Assembly (NCBI GenBank): GCA_934700345.1
Contig: CAKUXP010000023.1
Coordinates: forward strand, 1-49,999
Length of the DNA: 49,999 nt
Origin: an uncultured Fibrobacter sp.
GTDB taxonomy: Bacteria > Fibrobacterota > Fibrobacteria > Fibrobacterales > Fibrobacteraceae
Direction: 5' to 3'
Below, in pieces: positions 8,504 to 17,397 of the stretch. Within the stretch, counting starts at the first letter, position 1; every line of letters begins with the position of its first letter. The position numbers were made by a program, and so were the translations under genes. The notes below the pieces were generated by a model that was not told the origin of the DNA, made no database searches, and worked only from the letters and a program-made list of their open reading frames with translations.

Positions 8504-8712
8504 CAAAATCTGCAACATGTTGCCGATAAAGTCAAGTTTATTTTGCAAGGGCAGCTTGTTTCGGATCGGATTTTAAGCCGTTCGATTTCTTTTATAGGAT
8601 TGATATCCGGATTTCCATTTTTCAAAAAGGAAAATGTCTTTGTTCTCTTTTTTGTTGGGAAGGTGGCAAACGGATGGTGCTTTCGCCATCTATCCTCCGC
8701 CCCCCATTTCCT

Positions 8713-9900
8713 TTAAATTTCTTCTCCTGACATCAGCTTTGGAAGAAGCGTGTCGCGGAGTGAAATCAAATGTTGATTTTCGTTTCGAATTGTTCGGATT
8801 TGTGCAAAAACCGGCTGAATCATCTCATCAAATTTTTTTGCAGTTTTGCAATCTGGGATTATGGCTGCAAGACTGTTTAGACGGCCTTGGCTAATCTTTG
8901 GCTGGACGGCTCCGGTCACGATTTCACGAACGCTGGTTAACGAGAAGAAAAGGTAGAGCATTTCTACAGAATATCCGTTTTGACCAGTTAAAATATGAGC
9001 GTGATTGTTTACCCAGAACTTTCCTTCTACATATTGAAGGATTGGAAAGCCATTTTCGTCAATAACGGTTCCGTCTTCGCCTAACAAAAGGTAAATGCCA
9101 TCGAAGATATAGTTATCTACATAATCCATACATGATGTTGCGCCGTAGTACGGATAGATTTTTTTCATTGCATCACGTTGCATTCCTGAAAGCGGAATTC
9201 TTTTTGAATCGTGCGTAACAATGATGTCGGCGACGGTTCCTTCCTTCCACCCCCCGGGCATCACCCCGCCAAACGGTTCGAAATCGACGAACCAGTTTTT
9301 GAACAGAGTCTGCGCCTGTTCCTCTAGGTTCCTGTTGATTTTGTTGTTCAACTCGATTTTGTCGTCGAGGCTCCCGAGGATTTCCGCGATGCGACGCTGC
9401 TCCGCAAGAGGGGGCAATGTTACATCTATTCGCTTTAGATCTGCTATAGTTACATGGCCTAAACCAGTAGTCTGCTTATTTGATGCGATTTTTTTGAAAT
9501 TGGGTTTCAGCGCTTTCATCAGATAAAAGAAAAAATCGTGAACGATCAATTTCTTGTTTGGAACGACTTTGAAGATGTGTTGATTAAGCCATCCATCTTG
9601 TAGTTTATAACGATAAATGTCTATTGATGTCTCTGGGTTACCAGACCAAGAAAACAAAAAATCGCCTTTGGTTAAATGAACTTCAGGGCTGTATTGATTT
9701 TGAGTATAGGCTGTTGTTGGACCGATTCCCGCATTAAGTTCTGCAATTTTAATGATTGGTTTTCCTGTATCGGAAAAATCAATATTCTTAAATGCTAAAC
9801 CATTTTTCCAGCTTGCTAAGTCATAGAGCTTAAAATGTGTCCCTTTACAATTTCTATTGAAACTGTATAAATCATTGTCAATACTTTCTCTATTACTCAT
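8713..9900 (-). CDS. hsdS: Type I restriction-modification specificity subunit HsdS (orphan)
   Basis: 395 aa. Two target-recognition halves are separated by the central conserved helix: about 160-205 reads TLPPLAEQRRIAEILGSLDD then KIELNNKINRNLEEQAQTLF. The C-terminal helix ends with SLRDTLLPKLMSGEE, the usual end of HsdS. HsdS gives DNA sequence specificity to an HsdM methyltransferase and HsdR translocase, but neither is in the window and the genes either side are unrelated. It may therefore be a spare specificity gene acting with a complex elsewhere, or a remnant. A 50-codon frame resembling another HsdS N-terminus ends 12 nt upstream. Confidence 0.88.
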   Translation of the reverse strand: MSNRESIDNDLYSFNRNCKGTHFKLYDLASWKNGLAFKNIDFSDTGKPIIKIAELNAGIGPTTAYTQNQYSPEVHLTKGDFLFSWSGNPETSIDIYRYKLQDGWLNQHIFKVVPNKKLIVHDFFFYLMKALKPNFKKIASNKQTTGLGHVTIADLKRIDVTLPPLAEQRRIAEILGSLDDKIELNNKINRNLEEQAQTLFKNWFVDFEPFGGVMPGGWKEGTVADIIVTHDSKRIPLSGMQRDAMKKIYPYYGATSCMDYVDNYIFDGIYLLLGEDGTVIDENGFPILQYVEGKFWVNNHAHILTGQNGYSVEMLYLFFSLTSVREIVTGAVQPKISQGRLNSLAAIIPDCKTAKKFDEMIQPVFAQIRTIRNENQHLISLRDTLLPKLMSGEEI

Positions 9901-9912
9901 GCTCTGTTCTCT

Positions 9913-10065
9913 TCAATCCCGTTTATAATAATTGCGACTCGTCAATGCTAGATCTTTCGACTCCAAATCTTCGGTTTCCTGCTCAAGATAACAATTAAGT
10001 TGTTGCGTTGCACCGCCAACTACTGTTCCTAAATCTTCTAACTTTGTTTCTTTCCATTCGCTCAT
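9913..10065 (-). pseudogene. Probable HsdS N-terminal fragment
   Basis: 50 codons. The start reads MSEWKETKLEDLGTVVGGAT, the typical opening of an HsdS subunit (short W-K-x-x-L, then a VGGxTP-like loop). It then diverges into a charged stretch (YLEQETEDLESKDLALTSRN) and stops 12 nt before the intact hsdS. It is far too short for a target-recognition domain and is best read as the remnant of a neighbouring hsdS or of the original N-terminus after rearrangement. A short leader peptide is a less likely alternative. Confidence 0.45.
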
Positions 10066-10153
10066 GTTTTACCGTTCCCCGCTAAATACCTTGTCAAGCA
10101 AGAAAAAGACATCGCAGTGTGCCGGAAATGACGCACGTATCACCCTCCCCCCC

Positions 10154-13100
10154 CTACTTCACCACTATCTCCGGCGAAGTCGCTTCCAGAAGATAGTTCC
10201 ATTCCTCGCGAATCCGTTCGTATTCCGAAGGGTCTGCGTAAATGGCGAAAGTCATCCACTTGTAACCGTGGGCGGTCCGCTCAAAATTCACGTATTCCGT
10301 TTCGCGAGAGAACTTCGGCGCTTCCTGCACGCGCAAATCACCGTCTGCGGTCACTTCCAGCTCGCTTTCGAATTCCGTCTCGTGCGGCATCCGGATTGGC
10401 AGGTAGCGCGTGCGGACCTTCGGCAAATGCATGATTGAGCGTTCCCAGATGTTCGGGTAGCGGCCCTTGAAGCCATCCGAGCTTTTCCCAAAATAGTTTT
10501 TCGACGAGAACGTAACGACGAGCTTCAACGGCTTGTCAAAATCTGTCACGTTTTCGGTGCGGACTCTCGAAATGGAAACATCGGGGACTCCCTGCGCGAT
10601 CAAATCCTGCAAAAGCGTTTCCGTCTCCTTCGCGTCGCGCCCATAGAGGCGGTTGCGCAGGACGCTTGCGAACTTTCCCGTCATGCAGAGCGAATCGCGG
10701 AATTCCGCCGAGCCGTCCCTTCCGATATGCAAGCGGTGGTAAAAGAACACCTGGTGTTCCTTTTCGTTTTCGAGGACAGGCGTTACCGCGACATGGCTCG
10801 AATCGCCGTCGATGACAAGCGCAACCTTTCCTTCCATGTCCAGCGGCACGGGACGTTCGTTTCCGCCCTTGTCCGAGGGATCGACCCACATTTCCGGATA
10901 GTTTTCGCCTTTCGGGATATAAAGCATCATGTGGTTGAACTGCTGGATAGAGGGAAGGGACTCGAAGCCAGCCTCGGTCAGATGAATCGCGACAAGCTTG
11001 CTCTTCACGCCGATAGCGTCGAGCATTTCCTTGAGAAGCAGGCTCTGGTCCTTGCAGTCGCCGCGGCGTTCCCGAAGTGTCGTTTCCGCAAGCTGCGGAA
11101 TCAGGCTGTGCCCGCCAAAGCGAACGTCCCGGTAGCGGATGTTTTCCCGTACAAAGCGCACTTCCGCAAGGATGGCCTCCTTGCCAAGCCTGCTGCCTTT
11201 TACTTCAAAAGCCTTTTCCCGAACAGGAATTGCGCTTTTAAACTGGTGACGGATCAGGTTTTCGTATTCGCGACCGACATCCGCCCAGGTGCGCTTACCC
11301 GTCAGCAGGAATCCCGCTCCGTAATCCCGGTAGTTCGGCATATAGGGTTCGCGCCGAATCACAATCGGATCGTCAATCGACCATTCTTCGCCGTCCGCAT
11401 CGTAGCGGTTCGACAGCGGCCCGTATTCCTCGGTCACAAAACGCGACGTATCCGCGTAGATTTTAAACGATGTCGTGCGCACCGGAACCTCTTCGCTCGC
11501 CTCGAAGCTCACGAAGGGAATCACGCCATAGTTCGCGATGCTCGTCCGGGAAATCTGCAGATAGACGAAATCGCCCGGGGAAAGCTTTTCGAGCGGGAAA
11601 TGCGCCGTCTGCATTTCGTTGTCAAGCCCGAGTTCCGTCGCATAGGTGATGTAGGCGCCGGAGAGCGAAACCTTCGCCTTGAGCATCATCGTCGAATCAT
11701 AGATTTCCAGAGCGTTCAAATAGATCCGGTCGAATCCCGGGAGAAAATCGAACGAAAGTTCCGAATAAAGCCCTACGCCGCGCGTGTCGAGAATTTCAAT
11801 CAGCTTCTGGGTCGTCCGCACCCAGGCCTTGTCCTTGTCCGCACGGAGAGCCTCGCGCGCATCATGTACCACAGCCGGAAATCCTTCCGATTTCGCCTTT
11901 TCCGCATAGTCCCTGTTCACGAGCGAAGCGAGAGCCACAGGCCGCATTTCCACCGGGTCGATCTTTTTCTGGAGAGTCCGATTGTCCGCCTTTCCGAGGA
12001 AAGCCTTCGACGCCGAAAGAAAGCTCTTGATATCCTCGTCGTCCGGATGCATCAGGAGCGCATGGGACAGGGACTTTTCCGCCTGCACGAAGTTTTTCGA
12101 ATAGAACTGCGCCTTGCCACGACTTGTCCACACGCGGTAATCCGAAGATCCGACGGGGAGCGTCTCCTCGCTTACGGCAAGCGCTTCGGGATAGCGTCCC
12201 ATGAAAATCAGCGCGTCCATCAGGGTCAGCCCCAGATCGACGTTCACCCCGAAACGCCTTTTCGTCGCATAGAGAATCTCTACCGCTTCCGCATAGCGGT
12301 CCATTCCCATGTAGGTTTTCGCGAGATAGACGCCTAGGCGCGCCGACGGCTGCTTGTCGTAAAGGTTCTGCACCACGGCAAGCGACTGGTTTCTCTGCCC
12401 GAGCCCCCACAGCGCATCCGAAAGGTTGATGACGTATTCCGGATTGTTCGGCGTATAGCGGAGCGCCATTTCCGCGTACTTCCGGGCTTCGCCGTAATCC
12501 ATCATCGCTTCGTACATTTCCCCGAGAATGGAAAGCAGGCGACCGTTTTTCCGCACAAGTTCCATCTCGCTCAGAAAATGGTTCACGCCCGGACCGTAAA
12601 GTTCCTTCATCTGGTACACGAAGCCGCAGTTGATGAGATAGAGAGGCTCGGTCGGATCCATCCGGTTCGCCTTTTCGAAGTAGGAAAGTGCGACAAGGGG
12701 CTGCCCGTCCGCAAGACGCAGAAGCCCGACCTGGTTCACCACCGCCGCCTGGAATTTCCGGGACTTTTCGTCGGCCAGGCTTTCCGGTTTTTCGAGAAGC
12801 GACACGCCGTCGATCGCACGTTCGAGGACCTTCGCGTATTTTTTGTAGAGGATTCCCTGCGCCCATCCCGCCACGAGGATTCCGCGTCCGCCGTCCCAGA
12901 AATAGCGCCCGACATATTTAAAGTCGTATCCATCGATGACTCGCTCGCACGTAAAGTTCTGAACAAACCTTTCGGCGTTGCCTCCGCGGACACGGGCAGT
13001 TTCGAGCGAAGGCTCGTCGGGATTTACGCCTAGTCGGATAAGCAGAACCTTGAACAGGTCCTGCGCGCTCACCTCGCCCGGATCCACAATCGTCCCATAG

Positions 13101-13942
13101 ACAAAGAACGCCGTCTCCTCCGACATGTCCGCCAGCACCAGGTCGGGATCACCGTTCTGCGCCGCGACGCTTTCCCAGTTGTGCCAGAGGGAATCTTTCG
13201 ATTCAAACACGTAGCCGAGAGATTTCGATTCGTAATGCGTCACCGTCTCTTTCGAGAACTCCTTTTCGCGAACGGAATTTTTCAAGGTCTCCGAAAGAGC
13301 AAACCCGGCAAAGAACTCTTTCCATTCCTTTCCAAAAGCAGCGCGATCCGTCGAATCTTGAACGGAAAGCGAGAGAAAGAAAACGCGCCCCCCCGCCGAA
13401 ACGACAAAGCCATCCGAAAAAAGATACGCATCCGAAGCGCGTCCCGCCGTTTCGAAAAAGGCTCCGGTCATTCCCAGCTCTTCCCGCGGCGAGGCATCCG
13501 CATAGAAAACGCTCCGAAGGGAAAGCCCGCGCCCCTGCATCTCGGCACGCGCACGGTCCATCACATCGGGAGATTCCCCGGGAGCAAGAAGGATCGAAAG
13601 GATTTCGGCACGGCATCCCGTCTTCGCATTGAAAAATTCAAGCGGAGCCGTCGCATCCGAAGGGTCGCTCACTACGTTCCAATCCCCTCCGGGAAGCCGA
13701 AAGGAAAAATCCGCCCGTTCAAAATCCAGGACCCGGACCTGCGACTTTTCACCGAACGAGACGCCTTCCCGGGAAGCTGCCGGGGCGGAACTTTTTTCAT
13801 GGGCGGCTATGTCCAAAGCCCCCCCACGAGCCTCTGCCGTTCCGGAAACCCGGACGGGAATTTCGGGATGCCCCGCACAGCCAAAAAAAATCGCCGATAA
13901 AACGGAAAAAAACGCCACGGTAAATTTCATCTTCATCACCAT
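10154..13942 (-). CDS. Large lipoprotein with TPR repeats, DUF3857-like and transglutaminase-like domains
   Basis: 1262 aa from the ATG chosen (AGGG 4-5 nt upstream); starts 2 or 4 codons later are possible. A signal sequence ends at FFGC, a plausible lipobox. Residues about 400-650 hold several TPRs (for example KANRMDPTEPLYLINCGFVY). Residues about 720-880 are beta-rich as in DUF3857. A transglutaminase-like core follows, with Cys in RRGDCKDQSLLLKEML (about 961), His in QQFNHMMLYI (about 1004) and Asp in WVDPSD (about 1019), so the catalytic triad is complete. Such proteins occur in Bacteroidota and Fibrobacterota envelopes; the substrate is unknown. Coding is high in C/G-ending codons. It is divergent from gapA. 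Confidence 0.85.
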   Translation of the reverse strand: MVMKMKFTVAFFSVLSAIFFGCAGHPEIPVRVSGTAEARGGALDIAAHEKSSAPAASREGVSFGEKSQVRVLDFERADFSFRLPGGDWNVVSDPSDATAPLEFFNAKTGCRAEILSILLAPGESPDVMDRARAEMQGRGLSLRSVFYADASPREELGMTGAFFETAGRASDAYLFSDGFVVSAGGRVFFLSLSVQDSTDRAAFGKEWKEFFAGFALSETLKNSVREKEFSKETVTHYESKSLGYVFESKDSLWHNWESVAAQNGDPDLVLADMSEETAFFVYGTIVDPGEVSAQDLFKVLLIRLGVNPDEPSLETARVRGGNAERFVQNFTCERVIDGYDFKYVGRYFWDGGRGILVAGWAQGILYKKYAKVLERAIDGVSLLEKPESLADEKSRKFQAAVVNQVGLLRLADGQPLVALSYFEKANRMDPTEPLYLINCGFVYQMKELYGPGVNHFLSEMELVRKNGRLLSILGEMYEAMMDYGEARKYAEMALRYTPNNPEYVINLSDALWGLGQRNQSLAVVQNLYDKQPSARLGVYLAKTYMGMDRYAEAVEILYATKRRFGVNVDLGLTLMDALIFMGRYPEALAVSEETLPVGSSDYRVWTSRGKAQFYSKNFVQAEKSLSHALLMHPDDEDIKSFLSASKAFLGKADNRTLQKKIDPVEMRPVALASLVNRDYAEKAKSEGFPAVVHDAREALRADKDKAWVRTTQKLIEILDTRGVGLYSELSFDFLPGFDRIYLNALEIYDSTMMLKAKVSLSGAYITYATELGLDNEMQTAHFPLEKLSPGDFVYLQISRTSIANYGVIPFVSFEASEEVPVRTTSFKIYADTSRFVTEEYGPLSNRYDADGEEWSIDDPIVIRREPYMPNYRDYGAGFLLTGKRTWADVGREYENLIRHQFKSAIPVREKAFEVKGSRLGKEAILAEVRFVRENIRYRDVRFGGHSLIPQLAETTLRERRGDCKDQSLLLKEMLDAIGVKSKLVAIHLTEAGFESLPSIQQFNHMMLYIPKGENYPEMWVDPSDKGGNERPVPLDMEGKVALVIDGDSSHVAVTPVLENEKEHQVFFYHRLHIGRDGSAEFRDSLCMTGKFASVLRNRLYGRDAKETETLLQDLIAQGVPDVSISRVRTENVTDFDKPLKLVVTFSSKNYFGKSSDGFKGRYPNIWERSIMHLPKVRTRYLPIRMPHETEFESELEVTADGDLRVQEAPKFSRETEYVNFERTAHGYKWMTFAIYADPSEYERIREEWNYLLEATSPEIVVK

Positions 13943-14072
13943 TTTTCCCTGTAAGGTATAAAAAAGCGGGTTTTCGATCTCGCCACGCAAGTGAATTTTA
14001 GTAAATTTCAGTCAGCTAAAATCCCCCGCTTGCGGGAGATGGCAGATTCACAATCAAACAAAGGATCCTAAA

Positions 14073-15074
14073 ATGGCTCTTAAACTCGGTATCAATGGTT
14101 TCGGCCGCATCGGTCGTATGGTCTTCCGCGCTGCTGTGGAAAACTTCTCCAAGGACATCACCGTTGTCGGTATCAACGACCTTCTCGATGTTGACTACCT
14201 CGCCTACATGCTGAAGTATGATTCCGTGCACGGCAAGTTCAACCACGAGATCAAGACGGAAGGCAACTTCCTCATCGTCGATGGCAACAAGATTCAGGTG
14301 TTCGCGGAAAAGGATCCGACCAACATTACTTGGGGAGCCCTCAATGTGGATGTCGTCGTTGAATCTACCGGTTTCTTCCTCACCGACGAACTCGCCCGCG
14401 CACACATCAAGGCCGGTGCGAAGAAGGTCATCATGTCCGCTCCGTCGAAGGATGCGACCCCGATGTTCGTCTATGGCGTAAACGACAAGACCTATGCAGG
14501 CCAGGACATCATCTCCAACGCGTCCTGCACCACGAACTGCCTCGCTCCGATTTCCAAGGTCCTGAACGACAAGTTCGGCATCAAGCGCGGTCTCATGACC
14601 ACCGTCCACGCTGCAACCGCTACGCAGAAGACCGTTGACGGCCCGTCCAAGAAGGACTGGCGCGGTGGCCGCGGCATCCTCGAAAACATCATCCCGTCCT
14701 CCACGGGTGCCGCAAAGGCTGTGGGCAAGGTTCTCCCGATGCTCAACGGCAAGCTCACCGGCATGTCGCTCCGCGTTCCGACTTCCGACGTTTCCTTCGT
14801 TGACCTGACCGCCGAACTCGAAAAGCCGGCGACCTACGAAGCGATTTGCGCAGCGATGAAGGAAGCTTCCGAAGGCGAACTCAAGGGCATCCTCGGCTAC
14901 ACCGACGAAGCTGTCGTCTCCACCGACTTCCGCAACGACGCTCACACTTCCATCTTCGACGTCAAGGCCGGCATCCAGCTCGACCCGACCTTCGTGAAGG
15001 TTTGCGCCTGGTATGATAACGAATGGGGCTACAGCAACAAGGTTTGCGAAATGGCCCGTGTCATCACCAAGTAA
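14073..15074 (+). CDS. gapA: Type I glyceraldehyde-3-phosphate dehydrogenase
   Basis: 333 aa. This is the glycolytic enzyme converting glyceraldehyde 3-phosphate, NAD+ and phosphate to 1,3-bisphosphoglycerate. It has an N-terminal Rossmann motif (GINGFGRIGRMVFRAA), active site SNASCTTNCLAP with the catalytic Cys near residue 152, HAATATQKTVDGPSKKDWRG and the C-terminal WYDNEWGYSNKV. Length is normal. Codon use is extremely biased (AAG, GTC, ATC, CTC), as expected for a highly expressed gene. AAAGGA lies 7 nt before the ATG, and a small CCCGC/GCGGG hairpin lies in the leader at about 14023-14036. A strong bidirectional terminator follows. Confidence 0.98.
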   Translation: MALKLGINGFGRIGRMVFRAAVENFSKDITVVGINDLLDVDYLAYMLKYDSVHGKFNHEIKTEGNFLIVDGNKIQVFAEKDPTNITWGALNVDVVVESTGFFLTDELARAHIKAGAKKVIMSAPSKDATPMFVYGVNDKTYAGQDIISNASCTTNCLAPISKVLNDKFGIKRGLMTTVHAATATQKTVDGPSKKDWRGGRGILENIIPSSTGAAKAVGKVLPMLNGKLTGMSLRVPTSDVSFVDLTAELEKPATYEAICAAMKEASEGELKGILGYTDEAVVSTDFRNDAHTSIFDVKAGIQLDPTFVKVCAWYDNEWGYSNKVCEMARVITK

Positions 15075-15106
15075 TTTCTAGGCTTCTTTCCGAAGTTTAA
15101 AAATTC

Positions 15107-15143
15107 AAAAGGAAGGCTCCGCGAATGCGGAGCCTTCCTTTTT
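15107..15143. terminator. Strong bidirectional terminator between gapA and the 15166 gene
   Basis: A 16-bp stem (15107-15122 with 15127-15142) and 4-nt loop GAAT is flanked by an A-run and a T-run. It serves the convergent gapA (+) and lipoprotein (-) genes. Confidence 0.9.
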
Positions 15144-15165
15144 ACGCCTATTCTTTTTCGGGCGA

Positions 15166-16218
15166 CTAGTTTACAGAACCGGAAAGTTTCCGGGCGATTC
15201 TTTCCATGCGATTCCAGTTCGCATCAAGAATCGAAGCCCGGTCTTGCTTTTTATAGAGGCTTATATCTCCATCGACGGTCTCACCGGCAAAGCCGAATGC
15301 CGCATTCAGGCATTCAAAAAATTCATCCGTATTGTCCCTAGCGTAACGATTTGCATAGACAAACAAGGAATCCGAAGATTCGTATTCTTTCAAATCAAAG
15401 TAATCGGCATTTTCTATCGAACAAATATTTTCGGAAACCTCATTGGTGCTTGCAAGCAATAGCGAACAGGTCTTGTCATCGACCAGGACATTCGCCGTAT
15501 AGGAAAAATTATGTGCATCACCCGTCACATCGGCAAATTCAACGGAAACATTCTTCTCGCCAAAGACAAACGAAATTTTGGACTTGCTTTGGAATTTCAC
15601 TTCAACACCTAGTTCCTGAAGCATTTCAGCCGAAAGCGAATCAGATATAAAAATATTTAGCGGATCAAACGAAATGCTTTTCGCACTCAGCCCATAATAA
15701 AAACCGCTCATCCAAACTGAATTCGTATAGTCACCGAGTAGAGAGGGATACACGACTTCAGTTTCTACAAAATTCTTGTGGAACGTAATCTGGTAATAAA
15801 TATTCGAAAAATCGCTTACATTGGCGCAATCGATTTCATCCACATCGGAATCATAGTCGCAAAATTTCAGATCTTTCCATGTTCCGTATAGCGAATTCGC
15901 CTTGCCGCCGACAAGGACGATCCCTTCGTCCCCCTCTTCAAAAAGCACTAGCGTATCGCCCTTGAAAAGATAATGGATTTCAAACGTATCAAGTTCCGTC
16001 ACCATATTCCTTTTCCAGTCAAAACGGTTCCCGACGGAATCATAGACGCAAAAATCGTACGATTCGTTCTCATACGAAGTAATCGTCCGGTTTAATTCGT
16101 CGATGGAAATCTTCGTCTTCGAAACATCGCTACCGGGACCGTTCGAAGAATCGCTTCCGCAAGAAGAAAGGACTAGCACACAGGCGACACCGGCCATACA
16201 ACCAAAAAATTTTGTCAT
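15166..16218 (-). CDS. Lipoprotein of unknown function
   Basis: 350 aa. A lipoprotein signal peptide ends at LSSC (about residue 20), followed by a serine/glycine/asparagine-rich linker (GSDSSNGPGSD). The rest is a soluble, mixed alpha/beta sequence rich in Asp, Ser and Tyr with no recognised domain; single cysteines recur (FCVYDS, FCDYDSD, IDCANV, TCSLLL), so disulfides are possible. The start is supported by AAGGA 8-9 nt upstream. It is convergent with gapA and divergent from the EamA transporter. This is a common type of Fibrobacter surface or periplasmic lipoprotein; no function is proposed. Confidence 0.75.
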   Translation of the reverse strand: MTKFFGCMAGVACVLVLSSCGSDSSNGPGSDVSKTKISIDELNRTITSYENESYDFCVYDSVGNRFDWKRNMVTELDTFEIHYLFKGDTLVLFEEGDEGIVLVGGKANSLYGTWKDLKFCDYDSDVDEIDCANVSDFSNIYYQITFHKNFVETEVVYPSLLGDYTNSVWMSGFYYGLSAKSISFDPLNIFISDSLSAEMLQELGVEVKFQSKSKISFVFGEKNVSVEFADVTGDAHNFSYTANVLVDDKTCSLLLASTNEVSENICSIENADYFDLKEYESSDSLFVYANRYARDNTDEFFECLNAAFGFAGETVDGDISLYKKQDRASILDANWNRMERIARKLSGSVN

Positions 16219-16281
16219 AATAGGGTTTCCTTAAAAGAAATTTTTCAAATGATAACATTTAAACCAGCAAAACCGGCTTTC

Positions 16282-16294
16282 TATATTTGGATTT
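16282..16294 (+). promoter_or_regulatory. Leaderless-type TATATT box before the EamA gene
   Basis: TATATT (16282-16287) lies 7 nt before the ATG at 16295 and no Shine-Dalgarno sequence is present. The longer TATATTTG matches the Bacteroidota -7 consensus TAnnTTTG. The transcript probably starts at or next to the A of the start codon. Confidence 0.5.
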
Positions 16295-17173
16295 ATGCAG
16301 TCTCAACATCGCGGTTTTCTGTATGGTGCGCTTGCCGCCATCTGCTACGGAACGAATCCCCTCGGAGCGCTCTACCTCTACAAGGCGGGATTCACCCCCG
16401 GTTCCGTTCTCTTTTACCGATTCGCCGGAGCGTCGATTCTGAGTGCGCTTTTCATTCTGCTTCTCCGAAAAAATTTTCGCATTCCCAGGGAAAACATTCC
16501 CTACATCGTTTTTTTGGGTTTTCTCTTTGCCGCGTCCGCGCTCTGCCTCTACCTGAGTTTTCTCTTTATGGATGCGGGCGTCGCCTCGACCCTTCTCTTT
16601 TCGTATCCGATCATGGTCGCAATTTTCATGGCGATCTTCTTCAAGGAAAAACTGCAGAAAAAAACCGTGGTATCGATTCTTCTCGCAATTTCGGGCGTCA
16701 CCCTTCTGATGCGCACTAGCGACGGTTCCGTACTAAGCCCCGCTGGAATTGCGCTTGTATTCTTCTCTTCTCTCGCCTATGCGATTTATATCATCATCGC
16801 AGCCCGGATGCCGAAGCCCATCGGCGCCCTGAAAATGAACATGTACATTTTTGCCGTGTGTGCCCTCTGCCTCCTCGTTTATTCACTCTGCGCACCGGGA
16901 CATTCCATCCATCCTGTCGAGAATCTGTGCGAATTCGCCTGGCTTTTCCAGCTCGCGTTCGTGCCATCGTTACTCTCGCTAATCTTTATGCAAAAGGCCT
17001 TGCGCACAATCGGTTCCACGCCGACAGCCATTCTGGGAGCGCTTGAACCCGTGACCGCCGTCTGTATCGGCGTAAGCGTATTCCACGAAACGCTTTCCGC
17101 GCGACTCGTCGCCGGGATTATCCTCATCCTGTACAGTGTGACCCTCTTGGCTTTGCGGAGGAACAGAGCTTAG
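16295..17173 (+). CDS. EamA/DMT family inner-membrane transporter
   Basis: 292 aa with about ten hydrophobic helices arranged as two repeated EamA halves. The first half starts with GALAAICYGTNPLGALYLYK and includes DAGVASTLLFSYPIMVA; the second ends with PTAILGALEPVTAVCIGVSV and LVAGIILILYSVTLLAL. The GxxEP-like GALEPVTA motif at the start of the penultimate helices is typical of drug/metabolite exporters. Substrate cannot be inferred. It stands alone on its strand, preceded by a leaderless-type box and followed by a repeat-rich gap. Confidence 0.88.
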   Translation: MQSQHRGFLYGALAAICYGTNPLGALYLYKAGFTPGSVLFYRFAGASILSALFILLLRKNFRIPRENIPYIVFLGFLFAASALCLYLSFLFMDAGVASTLLFSYPIMVAIFMAIFFKEKLQKKTVVSILLAISGVTLLMRTSDGSVLSPAGIALVFFSSLAYAIYIIIAARMPKPIGALKMNMYIFAVCALCLLVYSLCAPGHSIHPVENLCEFAWLFQLAFVPSLLSLIFMQKALRTIGSTPTAILGALEPVTAVCIGVSVFHETLSARLVAGIILILYSVTLLALRRNRA

Positions 17174-17190
17174 GGCTGAGATTTTAGATC

Positions 17191-17201
17191 TTAGTTGAGA
17201 G
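17191..17201 (+). repeat. Dispersed intergenic repeat word (TTAGTTGAGAG)
   Basis: The gap after the EamA gene begins with GCTTAGGGCTGAG (17168-17180) and TTAGTTGAGAG (17191-17201). Near-copies recur at 29968-29980 and 29956-29966, and a looser copy (TTAGCTTGAGAG) near 18790. No gene or clear terminator is seen in 17174-17339. Confidence 0.45.
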
Positions 17202-17339
17202 TTGTGAGTTGATAAAAAGCGGGATACAGGAGTCAGGAACCCGTGGAGTTAATTAGGGGGGGAATAGACAGTCTAGCAAGCTGTTTTCAGGAAACAGGAA
17301 TCGGTATAAAATGGAATGCGGGAGGGGGCGCAGACTATT

Positions 17340-17388
17340 CCCTAATCCCTAATCCCTAATCCCTAATCCCTCATTCCTAGTTCCTAAA
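17340..17388. repeat. Tandem heptamer repeat CCCTAAT
   Basis: Four perfect copies of CCCTAAT (17340-17367) are followed by three decayed copies (CCCTCAT, TCCTAGT, TCCTAAA). It sits immediately downstream of the serine hydrolase stop. Related words (CCCTAA, TTAGGG) occur in the gaps at 18.8 and 30.0 kb. Confidence 0.85.
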
Positions 17389-17397
17389 TTGACTCAG

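Noticed and set aside
8634..8894. 86-codon plus-strand frame beginning MSLFSFLLGRW
   Set aside because: An AAGGA is only 3 nt from the ATG, the sequence soon becomes unlike protein, and most of it is antisense to the hsdS 3' end.
10727..12337. 536-codon open frame on the plus strand
   Set aside because: It lies antisense within the TPR/transglutaminase gene, whose domains are clear; high-GC third positions in that gene create long antisense frames. No recognisable domain or start signal.
14016..14945. 309-codon frame antisense to gapA
   Set aside because: Shadow of a highly codon-biased gene; gapA motifs are unambiguous on the plus strand.
17340..17388. CRISPR array
   Set aside because: The units are 7 nt with no spacers, and no cas genes are nearby.
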